Below are positions 15,678-22,781 of a stretch of 42,328 nucleotides of DNA, piece by piece. The position numbers and the translations under genes were made by a program. The DNA lies in contig NZ_JACJPF010000074.1 in NCBI RefSeq assembly GCF_014695915.1, forward strand, positions 1 to 42,328, in the 5' to 3' direction. The DNA is from Trichocoleus sp. FACHB-40. Lineage in GTDB: Bacteria; Cyanobacteriota; Cyanobacteriia; Cyanobacteriales; FACHB-T130. The notes beneath the pieces are model-generated. The model worked only from the letters and a program-made list of their open reading frames with translations. It made no database searches and had not been told where the DNA came from. Numbering within the stretch: the stretch's first letter is position 1; the number at the start of each line of letters is the position of its first letter.

Positions 15678-17315
15678 ATGCTGACGCTTAATTTGCCTGT
15701 GATGACCGGAGTATTTGCTGCTGAACGTCTTTTATTTACACCTGCAACGCCTGACAACGATGCTATACCTACAATATTTGGCTTCCCAAATGAGTATAGC
15801 GTTGGCATCACTAGCCTCGGCTATCAGGTGGTGTGGGCGACTTTGGCAATGCGCTGCGATGTGCAGGTGAGTCGCCTGTTTACGGATACCCAGGAACAAC
15901 TGCCGAGAAATCCAGAATTAGTCGGTTTTTCTGTTTCTTGGGAACTGGATTATGTAAATATCCTCAATTTACTGGAATCGTTAGAAATTCCCACTCGCGC
16001 TGCTGCCCGTTCTGATAATCATCCCCTAGTATTTGGTGGAGGCCCAGTATTAACTGCTAATCCCGAACCTTTTGCTGACTTTTTTGATGTGATATTGCTA
16101 GGAGACGGGGAAAATCTGCTGCCAAATTTCATTGAAGCTTACAAGGAAGTTCGACAAGCTGATAGACAAACTCAGTTGAAGCGTTTGGCGCAAGTTCCGG
16201 GAATTTATGTTCCCAGTTTGTATGTGGTGGAATATCACAATGCAGATGGTTTAATAAAGTCGATTCAGCCAGTAAATGAGGCAATTCCCTGTCGGGTAGA
16301 AAAGCAGACTTATCGAGGTAATACTTTGTCTGCTTCGACCGTAGTAACAGAAAAGGCGGCATGGGAAAATATCTACATGGTGGAAGTGGTACGCAGTTGT
16401 CCGGAGATGTGCCGTTTCTGTCTGGCAAGTTACCTCACTTTACCTTTTCGCACGGCTAGTTTAGAAGATTCGCTGATTCCGGCAATTGAGCGCGGGTTGG
16501 CGGTGACAAATCGGTTAGGATTGTTAGGTGCTTCTGTTACACAACACCCAGAATTTCAAACTCTGCTGGAATATTTGAGTCAGCCAAAATATGACGATGT
16601 ACGTCTAAGTATTGCGTCGGTGCGGACAAATACGGTGACGGTGCAGTTGGCAGAAACTTTGGCGAAACGAGACACGCGATCGCTTACTATTGCTATAGAA
16701 AGTGGTTCAGAACGTTTGCGCCAGATTATCAACAAAAAGTTGCATAACGATGAAATCGTGCAAGCGGCGATAAATGCCAAAGCTGGTGGATTAACTGGAC
16801 TGAAACTTTACGGGATGGCGGGAATTCCTGGGGAAGAACCAGAGGATTTAGACGCAACAGTGGCGATGATGCGATCGCTAAAACGAGCTGCTCCCGGTTT
16901 ACGCTTAACATTAGGATGCAGTACCTTTGTACCCAAAGCGCACACGCCATTTCAGTGGTTTGGCGTAAATCGAGAAGCCGAAAAACGCCTCAAAAAGTTA
17001 GACAAGGAATTGCGACGCGAGGGTATTAACTTTCGACCGGAAAGTTATAACTGGTCGGTAATGCAAGCGCTAATATCCAGAGGAGACAGACGCTTATCTT
17101 ATCTATTGGAACTGACGCGACACTACGGTGATTCTCTAGGCAGTTACCGCCGTGCTTTCAAAGAACTACGAGGACAGGTGCCTGAACTAGATTACTACGT
17201 CCACGCCAACTGGTCCCTAGAGCAAGTTTTGCCTTGGAGTCACTTAGCTGGGCCACTACCCGTGGAAACCTTACAAAAGCACCTAGCGACAGCACAGAGT
17301 TTGATGCCTGCTTAA
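15678..17315 (+). CDS. B12-binding-domain radical SAM protein
   Basis: A 545-residue iron-sulphur enzyme. The N-terminal third (about 30-180) is a cobalamin-binding-like Rossmann region (FPNEYSVGITSLGYQVVWA ... LGDGENLLP). The radical SAM core has the cluster motif Cys241-x3-Cys245-x2-Cys248 (CPEMCRFC), followed by LGASVTQHPEF, and the barrel strands SIASVR, LTIAIESGSE and LKLYGMAGIPGEE. The C-terminal part is specific to a cyanobacterial/bacterial group whose substrate is not known to me. The start at ATG 15678 has no clear ribosome-binding site; Met9 is an alternative and coupling to the upstream SemiSWEET stop may suffice. All key residues are present. Confidence 0.88.
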   Translation: MLTLNLPVMTGVFAAERLLFTPATPDNDAIPTIFGFPNEYSVGITSLGYQVVWATLAMRCDVQVSRLFTDTQEQLPRNPELVGFSVSWELDYVNILNLLESLEIPTRAAARSDNHPLVFGGGPVLTANPEPFADFFDVILLGDGENLLPNFIEAYKEVRQADRQTQLKRLAQVPGIYVPSLYVVEYHNADGLIKSIQPVNEAIPCRVEKQTYRGNTLSASTVVTEKAAWENIYMVEVVRSCPEMCRFCLASYLTLPFRTASLEDSLIPAIERGLAVTNRLGLLGASVTQHPEFQTLLEYLSQPKYDDVRLSIASVRTNTVTVQLAETLAKRDTRSLTIAIESGSERLRQIINKKLHNDEIVQAAINAKAGGLTGLKLYGMAGIPGEEPEDLDATVAMMRSLKRAAPGLRLTLGCSTFVPKAHTPFQWFGVNREAEKRLKKLDKELRREGINFRPESYNWSVMQALISRGDRRLSYLLELTRHYGDSLGSYRRAFKELRGQVPELDYYVHANWSLEQVLPWSHLAGPLPVETLQKHLATAQSLMPA

Positions 17316-17462
17316 TCTAAGTTACAGCCCAATTGCCACCGCGATCGCACGGAGTAAGCTAACCTAATCGAGTAAGTAAGAACCGCAATACCACTGATGC
17401 GATCGCGAGAAAACTTTCGAGAAACTGAGAAAATGTTTTACCCTCGAAAAGTAAGCGATCGC

Positions 17463-17927
17463 ATGGCATCCATGAAACCCGAATTTAATGGTATTGTCTC
17501 AAAACTGGCTTTAGTAGGTGCAGGGGCATTTTTATGCTTGACACCCTCTGTAGAGGCTATAACCACAACCTTCGCCTCTACCCGTACTGCATCAGTTGAA
17601 CCCAGCTTTGCGATCGCGCAAGCACGGGGTCGCACACAACGCATCCGGTTTGCACCTGGTAAAAACTCAGCGCTTGTAGAGTATGGGGTAGTGCGAGGTA
17701 CTAGAGATACCTATCTACTTAGTGCTAAGGCACGCCAGACAATGACACTCAGCATCACCTCATTGGAGAAAAACGCTGTTTTTGATGTTGTAGCTCCCAA
17801 TGGGCGGATTATCAGGCAGGAGGCAACTAGCTGGCGCGGTGTATTGCCTGCGACGGGAGATTATAAGATTGTTGTTGGCGGAACTAGAGGTAACGCCAGC
17901 TACAAAATGCAAGTAGCGATCAAGTGA
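17463..17927 (+). CDS. Secreted PPC-like protein
   Basis: An exported protein of about 154 residues. The frame is open from ATG 17397, but the first 22 codons are rich in HIP1-derived sequence and charged residues, so I take ATG 17463 (MASMKPEF), just before a signal peptide (LALVGAGAFLCLTPSVEA). Met at 17472 is equally possible. The mature domain runs QRIRFAPGKNSALVEYGVV ... TYLLSAKARQTMTLSITS ... FDVVAPNGRII ... GDYKIVVGGTRGNASYKMQV. This strand order fits a pre-peptidase C-terminal (PPC)-type beta-sandwich. It has no cysteines, unlike the relative at 224-691. No enzyme domain is attached. Its role in the periplasm or outside the cell is unknown. Confidence 0.7.
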   Translation: MASMKPEFNGIVSKLALVGAGAFLCLTPSVEAITTTFASTRTASVEPSFAIAQARGRTQRIRFAPGKNSALVEYGVVRGTRDTYLLSAKARQTMTLSITSLEKNAVFDVVAPNGRIIRQEATSWRGVLPATGDYKIVVGGTRGNASYKMQVAIK

Positions 17928-17984
17928 TAGCTCGATTTTAGGAGATTTCCCTGCCGGACTTTGTGCTGATGGGGATTAAAGTAA

Positions 17985-18173
17985 ATGCAAAATACATCCG
18001 AGTTTTACTGCGCCTATTGCGGCGAACCAAATGTTACTTTTATTGACCTTAGTGCGGGTGGACAACAGTCTTACATAGAAGATTGTCAAGTCTGCTGTCG
18101 CCCAAATATTTTGTATGTGCGAGTTGATGAAGACACGCTGGATATAGAAATTGATAGCGAATACGAAGGTTGA
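17985..18173 (+). CDS. CPXCG-type cysteine-rich zinc-ribbon protein
   Basis: A 62-residue protein with two knuckles, Cys9-x2-Cys12 (CAYCGEPN) and Cys34-x2-Cys37 (CQVCCRPN), a Ser/Gly/Gln loop between them, and an acidic tail (VDEDTLDIEIDSEYEG). This is the pattern of the Cys_rich_CPXG family, a small group of likely zinc-binding proteins of unknown role that is widespread in bacteria. Length is complete. It follows the secreted protein gene by 57 bases on the same strand and may share its transcript. Confidence 0.85.
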   Translation: MQNTSEFYCAYCGEPNVTFIDLSAGGQQSYIEDCQVCCRPNILYVRVDEDTLDIEIDSEYEG

Positions 18174-18326
18174 AAAGTTTTAATGTATGGCGTTCTCAAA
18201 CTGGTAACGGTTGATTATTTGCATTTAGATAAGTGTCTATGTAAAAGTCTCTTTTCTAGGCGTAGAGAATACAGGGAAAGATAAAGTATAGCAATCCTAT
18301 TTGAATTGTGAGGTGCCAGCCCTTCA

Positions 18327-18357
18327 GATACCCGACTTCTTAGAGAAGTCGGGTATC
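18327..18357. terminator. Strong 14-bp hairpin, REP-like
   Basis: GATACCCGACTTCT pairs perfectly with AGAAGTCGGGTATC across a 3-nt loop. It lies between convergent genes (18173 and 18405). The ACCCGACTTCT/AGAAGTCGGGT core is a common dispersed cyanobacterial palindrome, so it may be both a repeat and a bidirectional terminator. The rest of 18174-18404 shows no supported gene. Confidence 0.65.
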
Positions 18358-18404
18358 TCGCCTTCACAAGTCATTTAGGACTGCTATAGAGAATTTATCT
18401 TGTT

Positions 18405-19115
18405 TCAAGCTAGAGGCTTCAAATGGCTAATAGGCGATGCCTTCTTTGTGACCCCAGGCACTTCCACCCTAATGTTTTCTGGTAACGATGGACGCAGGCA
18501 AATATAAGTTAAAGGGCCAAAAAGCGGCACCAACGCTACCGCCCAAAAAATTCGGGAATCTTTCAAACCCCGGCGTGCCATGTCATCGTCAAATAAGGAT
18601 GTCAAAGGAAAGGTTAGGCACATCAGGCAAAAATCTAAGCTGATCAGGTGAACAAAGGTACGGGTTTGGAACTGTTGAATGTAATCTGCCCAATCTCCGG
18701 CAACTATAGCGTAGGAAAGTAAGAAAATCGTACTTAAAAATAGAAAAATTCCTGTTAAACGAGAATCTAAAATTTTCAGTAAATAATCCTTTCTACTATC
18801 AAAATCTTGATTTGATTTCCGCAATATTAAATAAGGAATGAGGCAAATTACTCCTATTCCATTTGACCCAATAAAATAAGGCCAAACACGAAAATTTTGC
18901 ATTTTGCCATCAGCAAACATTAGACAGGCGTAGATCATGGGACAAACACCCATTAGCCAAAATATGCTGGTTAGAATGGCGTTAACTTCTTCCAACTGAA
19001 ATGTTAACAGCTTTTTAACCAGTGGCAGTGTATCTGATTGATCTAGAGGAGCCAACCAAATGGTATAGACAACAAATGTCACCCAGATTAAGAACAATAC
19101 AATTTTTCTGCCCAT
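18405..19115 (-). CDS. Polytopic membrane protein, copy 3 of a tandem triplet
   Basis: A 236-residue membrane protein, the last of three paralogous neighbours in transcription order. Predicted helices lie near residues 4-20, 46-67, 78-98, 115-137 and 195-210. Motifs shared with the other two copies are GDWADYIQQFQT, SLDFCLMCL, DDMARRG and FWAVALVPLFGPLTYICLRP, the latter ending in a Leu-Pro-Glu tail. This copy is the most divergent: it has an inserted Ser-Leu-Phe before DDDMARRG and a longer C-terminus (VEVPGVTKKASPISHLKPLA). I do not recognise a named family; similar proteins seem to be restricted to cyanobacteria and perhaps plastid lineages. No catalytic motif is seen. Confidence 0.78.
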   Translation of the reverse strand: MGRKIVLFLIWVTFVVYTIWLAPLDQSDTLPLVKKLLTFQLEEVNAILTSIFWLMGVCPMIYACLMFADGKMQNFRVWPYFIGSNGIGVICLIPYLILRKSNQDFDSRKDYLLKILDSRLTGIFLFLSTIFLLSYAIVAGDWADYIQQFQTRTFVHLISLDFCLMCLTFPLTSLFDDDMARRGLKDSRIFWAVALVPLFGPLTYICLRPSLPENIRVEVPGVTKKASPISHLKPLA

Positions 19116-19159
19116 AATTTTGACAGATGGTTTGACGCTGCGGTCTAGATTAACTTTAA

Positions 19160-19189
19160 AAGAGAGACGCGATCGCTTGCGTCTCTCTT
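19160..19189 (-). terminator. Hairpin after membrane-protein copy 2
   Basis: AAGAGAGACGC and GCGTCTCTCTT make a perfect 11-bp stem with an 8-nt loop containing HIP1 bases. On the minus strand it is followed by CTTTTAAAG. A diverged copy of the same block lies at 19929-19976, after copy 1. Confidence 0.65.
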
Positions 19190-19238
19190 AAGTCAAGTTT
19201 GTGAATGTCATTCACACCTTTGTAGTGTTGATGACATT

Positions 19239-19892
19239 TTATGCCGCTTCAGCACTGCTTTCTGGCAAAGGTGGACGAAGGCACAGATAGGCAAGTGGGC
19301 CAAGCAATGGAACTAGGGACACTGCCCAAAAAATTTGGGGACTTTGGAAACTTCGACGCGCCATGTCATCGCCGAGAACGGTTGGAAACAGCAGGCAGAA
19401 CAGGCAAAAAGCCAAACTCATGCCATTGACAAAGCGATCGCTTTGAAACTGCTGAATAAAGTCTCCCCAATCACCTGCCAGCAAGCCGAATGCCAGTGAG
19501 ATAAGCGTACTTAAATTGAGGATAATGCCCGTCCAGCGAGAATCGAAAACTTTCAGGAAGGCATCCTTTTGCCCAGAAAATTCTTGATTCGGTTCCCGCA
19601 AAGCTAAATAAGGGATTAGACTAATTACTCCTGTCCCCGCTGCGCCCAAAGCAAAGGGCCAAAAACTAATCTTTTGCATCCTGCCATCGATAAATAAAAG
19701 GCAACCGTAGATTAGTATCCAGATGCCGATGAGGGAAAATATCGAGAGGATAATTGGGTTAACTTCTACCCACTGAAGAGTCAATATGTTTTTAATTAGC
19801 CTGAATGTGTCCGGCGTAATTGGAGGGGACAGCAGCAAGACATAGGCGATAAAGCCACCCCATAACAACCATAATGCTATTTTTTTACCCAC
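19239..19892 (-). CDS. Polytopic membrane protein, copy 2 of a tandem triplet
   Basis: A 217-residue membrane protein starting at GTG 19892 (the codon aligned with the start of the two paralogues). It has the same hydrophobic profile and shared motifs as its neighbours: FIDGRMQ, PYLALREPNQEFSGQK, LDSRWTGIIL, GDWGDFIQQFQ, SLAFCLFCL, DDMARRSF and LVPLLGPLAYLCLRPPLPES. It is much closer to copy 1 than to copy 3 in the middle region. Function is unknown. The intergenic sequence after it resembles that after copy 1, so each duplication unit included flanking DNA. Confidence 0.8.
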   Translation of the reverse strand: MGKKIALWLLWGGFIAYVLLLSPPITPDTFRLIKNILTLQWVEVNPIILSIFSLIGIWILIYGCLLFIDGRMQKISFWPFALGAAGTGVISLIPYLALREPNQEFSGQKDAFLKVFDSRWTGIILNLSTLISLAFGLLAGDWGDFIQQFQSDRFVNGMSLAFCLFCLLFPTVLGDDMARRSFQSPQIFWAVSLVPLLGPLAYLCLRPPLPESSAEAA

Positions 19893-19928
19893 GAGCTTAA
19901 CCGATAATTCTACGCTTGTTTGTTAACT

Positions 19929-19976
19929 AACTTTAAAGCAGAGACAAAATCGGTTACGTCTGTCTTTGGTCAAGTT
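19929..19976. repeat. Diverged copy of the intergenic hairpin block at 19152-19200
   Basis: AACTTTAAAGCAGAGAC and GTCTGTCTTTGGTCAAGTT line up with AACTTTAAAAGAGAGAC and GTCTCTCTTAAGTCAAGTT of the block at 19152-19200. The stem is weaker here. It marks the boundary of a tandem segmental duplication. Confidence 0.6.
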
Positions 19977-20030
19977 AATTTACAATTCCCAAGCCGAAGA
20001 AACAGGATTTCTCAATAGGGCTTTTTATAC

Positions 20031-20717
20031 CTACCTACTTACGTTTGAGACGGGCTGCTGTTTCGATACCACCTCGGCAGTAGATTCTGGTAAGGGCGGG
20101 CGCAGACAAAGATACGCCAAAGGGCCAAAAAGTGGAATCAGCGCCACAGTCCAAAAAAGTGCAGGATTGTTGATTCCCCGCCGTGCCATATCATCTCCTA
20201 GTAGGGCGGGAAATATTAAGCACAATAGACAAAAATCCAGACTCATAACATGAATAAAACGACTCGTCTGGAACTGTTGAATATAATCTGCCCAATCTGC
20301 TCCCAGCAAGCCGTAGGCAACCAAAATAACGCTGCCAGTTGTTAGGATAAGACCGAGCCAGCGAGAATCAAGTATTTTCAAAAATAGATTTTTTTGCCCT
20401 GAAAATTGTGTATTCGGTTCGCGCAGTGCCAAATAAGGTAATAAGGCAAAGGCTCCTACTCCAAAGGAGAATGTTGCAAAAGGCCAAGCTGGTATTTTTT
20501 GCCCTCTGCCGTCTATAAATAACAGGCAACCGTAAATCATAGGCCAGAGACCCATGATATTAAATAGGGCAATAATCAAAGGGTTGATGCCTGTCCATTG
20601 ACCTGTTGACAGATTTTTAATCAGTTCAAATGTGTCTGGTTGATTGGGAGGGGCTAATAGAAAGGCGTAGCTAACTAATCCTAACCATAGCAACCAAAAG
20701 CCTATTTTTCTAATCAT
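20031..20717 (-). CDS. Polytopic membrane protein, copy 1 of a tandem triplet
   Basis: A 228-residue membrane protein (MIRKIGFWLLW...), the first of the three in transcription order. Helices are near residues 5-20, 48-66, 76-96, 114-134 and 190-208. It has LFIDGRGQK, PYLALREPNTQFSGQK, LDSRWLGLIL, GADWADYIQQFQT, SLDFCLLCL, DDMARRGI and LIPLFGPLAYLCLRPPLPES. A short polar C-terminal tail (KQQPVSNVSR) differs from copy to copy. The conserved DDMARR segment sits in a loop between helices and is the best candidate for a functional site. No name can be given. Confidence 0.8.
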   Translation of the reverse strand: MIRKIGFWLLWLGLVSYAFLLAPPNQPDTFELIKNLSTGQWTGINPLIIALFNIMGLWPMIYGCLLFIDGRGQKIPAWPFATFSFGVGAFALLPYLALREPNTQFSGQKNLFLKILDSRWLGLILTTGSVILVAYGLLGADWADYIQQFQTSRFIHVMSLDFCLLCLIFPALLGDDMARRGINNPALFWTVALIPLFGPLAYLCLRPPLPESTAEVVSKQQPVSNVSR

Positions 20718-20763
20718 GTTATTTTAAAGAAATGAACCGCAAAGATAGTTAGGAAAGAGGGGA

Positions 20764-20792
20764 AGAGAGTAAATTGGAAATCACCACTCTCT
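20764..20792 (-). terminator. Candidate terminator of hrcA
   Basis: AGAGAGT and ACTCTCT form a 7-bp stem with a 15-nt loop, 24 bases past the hrcA stop on the minus strand. There is no long U-tract. Confidence 0.4.
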
Positions 20793-20815
20793 CTCAATCC
20801 AAAATTCAAAATCGA

Positions 20816-21928
20816 TTAAGCGGTTTGAGTAAGGGCATCGGAAAGATAATCGGCGGCGGCTTCAACGAGCGCGATCGCATTTTCGTATACCATTCGAGTC
20901 GGGCCCAAAACTCCCACACTTCCTACCGGAACAGAACCTTGTCGGTAGGTTGCAGAAATTAGCGTACAAGTACGCATCGGTTCTAAGGGATTTTCGGAAC
21001 CAATTCTCACTGTCACTCGCGAACCTTGTGGCAGGGTTGTCACTCCTTGAATCTCTGGTGTAGGTAATTCAAAGATTAAAGGCCCAAGCTTGTCTTGTTC
21101 CTCTTCCAATAGGTGCATTAACATTTGGATTTGCTGCAACTCAGAAAATTCTGGCTGACGTAACACCTCCGCAACACCGCGAATCATAATTTGGGTTGAA
21201 GCGGGTTTTGTGGTGCGACGGATTAAGTCAGAGACTAAACTTCGCAAGGTATCCGCATACCTTTGGAATTCCCGACCTAACTCACTCCAGTCTAGGGCAA
21301 CTAATTCAACAAGCGATCGCCCTCGCAACTGGCTATTCAAAAAGTTCGATAAAATCTGCAACTCCCGCTCTACAATTTCTGTATCGGGTTCGGTATCTTC
21401 TGAAGTGAGCGGCGGTAACTCCATCAAAACGCTAGTTGTCTCATAAGCATCTGTCACCACGATTAGCATCACCCGTCCTGGCTCAACCTGCACCAGTTGC
21501 AAATGTCGTAAGTGAGTAGTACGGTTCTGAGGCATCGTGATCAGGGTAATATAACCACTGAGCGTAGTGAGAATTTGCGCTGCTCCTCGTAGCAAAGCCT
21601 CGAAGCTCCAATCCTCTAAGTTTAGATTTTTTGTAAATAATTCCTCTACCTGTCTCCCCAATACCTCAGAAGGCTTTATTAGTTGGTCAACATAAATTCT
21701 ATAGCCAGAGTCAGAGGGAACCCTTCCAGCGGAAGTATGGGGTTGATAGAGTAATCCAGCTTTTTCTAAAGCACCCATCGCATTGCGAATAGTTGCTGGG
21801 CTGACGCTGAGATTATATTCTTCTACCAATGCTTTTGAGCCTACAGGCTCTGCCGTCGCTATATAATGGCGAACTGTTGCCCAGAGAATACGTTGTTGCC
21901 GATCGGTCAATTTTACTTGTTTAGACAT
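20816..21928 (-). CDS. hrcA: Heat-inducible transcription repressor HrcA
   Basis: A 370-residue repressor that binds CIRCE operators of groEL-type heat-shock genes and needs GroEL for activity. The N-terminal winged helix is clear ([26 protein letters not shown], then [18 protein letters not shown] and [14 protein letters not shown], residues about 6-75). The middle GAF-like part ([16 protein letters not shown] ... [15 protein letters not shown]) and the C-terminal dimer region ([30 protein letters not shown] ... [20 protein letters not shown]) follow. Length is typical. No dnaK/grpE/dnaJ genes lie beside it. I found no CIRCE (TTAGCACTC-N9-GAGTGCTAA) in front of the gene, so autoregulation through CIRCE is not supported here. 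Confidence 0.95.
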   Translation of the reverse strand: MSKQVKLTDRQQRILWATVRHYIATAEPVGSKALVEEYNLSVSPATIRNAMGALEKAGLLYQPHTSAGRVPSDSGYRIYVDQLIKPSEVLGRQVEELFTKNLNLEDWSFEALLRGAAQILTTLSGYITLITMPQNRTTHLRHLQLVQVEPGRVMLIVVTDAYETTSVLMELPPLTSEDTEPDTEIVERELQILSNFLNSQLRGRSLVELVALDWSELGREFQRYADTLRSLVSDLIRRTTKPASTQIMIRGVAEVLRQPEFSELQQIQMLMHLLEEEQDKLGPLIFELPTPEIQGVTTLPQGSRVTVRIGSENPLEPMRTCTLISATYRQGSVPVGSVGVLGPTRMVYENAIALVEAAADYLSDALTQTA

Positions 21929-21975
21929 TTAAACAAAAGCCGAATCTAATAGGTTTTAAACACAATGAAAATTCG

Positions 21976-22007
21976 GGGACTTACGATTATTGATTTATCG
22001 TAAGCCC
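21976..22007. promoter_or_regulatory. Stem-loop in the hrcA upstream region
   Basis: GGGaCTTACGAT pairs with ATCGTAAGCCC (one bulged A), 48 bases before the hrcA start, in its probable leader or promoter. It does not match CIRCE. The rest of the 366-base gap (21929-22294) holds a perfect 18-bp palindrome (22224-22241) and a short hairpin near the rhodanese stop, but no gene that I can support. Confidence 0.4.
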
Positions 22008-22223
22008 GGCGTTCTTGACAAGCGAGCAGCCGTTTAATTACAGGTTAAATCACAATAGCAGATGCTGTCTTCTGCCTGCCGATCAGTAAAATTGTGGTAG
22101 TAGCAGCAAACAGTGGAAAAACTAAGATAAGACTTACTCTGGCACATTTCTCCAGAATATATACACAAGATTCTAGTTGTTCGGGTGTAGGGGCAATTTA
22201 TTCTCGTTCTCCGGGCTATCCTT

Positions 22224-22241
22224 GGGAAGCGATCGCTTCCC
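22224..22241. repeat. 18-bp perfect palindrome containing HIP1
   Basis: GGGAAGCGATCGCTTCCC is its own reverse complement: a HIP1 octamer extended by five further palindromic bases on each side. It lies between hrcA and the rhodanese gene. Confidence 0.7.
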
Positions 22242-22268
22242 CATTTTGGTGATTATTAGCCCTTGGGG

Positions 22269-22282
22269 GAGGCGACCGCCTC
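22269..22282 (-). terminator. Short hairpin after the rhodanese gene
   Basis: GAGGC-GACC-GCCTC lies 13 bases past the rhodanese stop on the minus strand. The stem is 5 bp and no U-tract follows, so it is a weak candidate. Confidence 0.35.
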
Positions 22283-22294
22283 TAAAAGCAGGAA

Positions 22295-22654
22295 TTAATA
22301 CCGGGGAATTGTGGAATCTACCAGAAGCGAGTAAGCATCGATACCACCTGCAATATTTTTAACATTGGTGAAGCCTTGACTTTGTAACCACTGACACATC
22401 TGAGCCGAACGGATACCGTGATGGCACATTACCAGCGTCTCCGCGTCGGGATCGAAGCGGGTGGGGATTTGATCAGACCATTCGGTAAACTCCGACAGAG
22501 GGAGGATTTCAAACCCCTCAATGCTGGCGATCGCTACTTCAGAAGGCTCTCGCACATCCACCAGTTGTAAACCCTCACGGGCATCACACAGACGCTTTTG
22601 GAGTTCTTCTACACTAATCTGGGAAATCTGTCGGGGATAAGATTGAGCTGACAT
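22295..22654 (-). CDS. Single-domain rhodanese-like sulphurtransferase
   Basis: A 119-residue cytoplasmic protein with one rhodanese domain. LVDVREPSEV (31-40) is the CH2A-type segment and the active-site loop is Cys77-His-His-Gly-Ile-Arg (CHHGIR), with Cys77 to carry persulphide. IAGGIDAYS near the end is the usual closing helix motif. Family members move sulphane sulphur to thiol or cyanide acceptors; the natural acceptor here is unknown. The gene is alone, between hrcA and a divergent DUF3352 gene. Confidence 0.9.
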   Translation of the reverse strand: MSAQSYPRQISQISVEELQKRLCDAREGLQLVDVREPSEVAIASIEGFEILPLSEFTEWSDQIPTRFDPDAETLVMCHHGIRSAQMCQWLQSQGFTNVKNIAGGIDAYSLLVDSTIPRY

Positions 22655-22781
22655 GATGTTGCGTTTCGAGATTAACTAAGATTTTAATAGTTCGGGTGGA
22701 CGGCAGGCAGCCATAATATTCTCTGACATCTGGATTAGTGTTCTAAGCTCAATCGCTCTCGCGCAAGGTCTGAATTTCGCC

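Noticed and set aside
18184-18291. Short frame starting MYGVLKLV downstream of the CPXCG gene
   Set aside because: About 35 codons with no Shine-Dalgarno sequence and no membrane or motif pattern.
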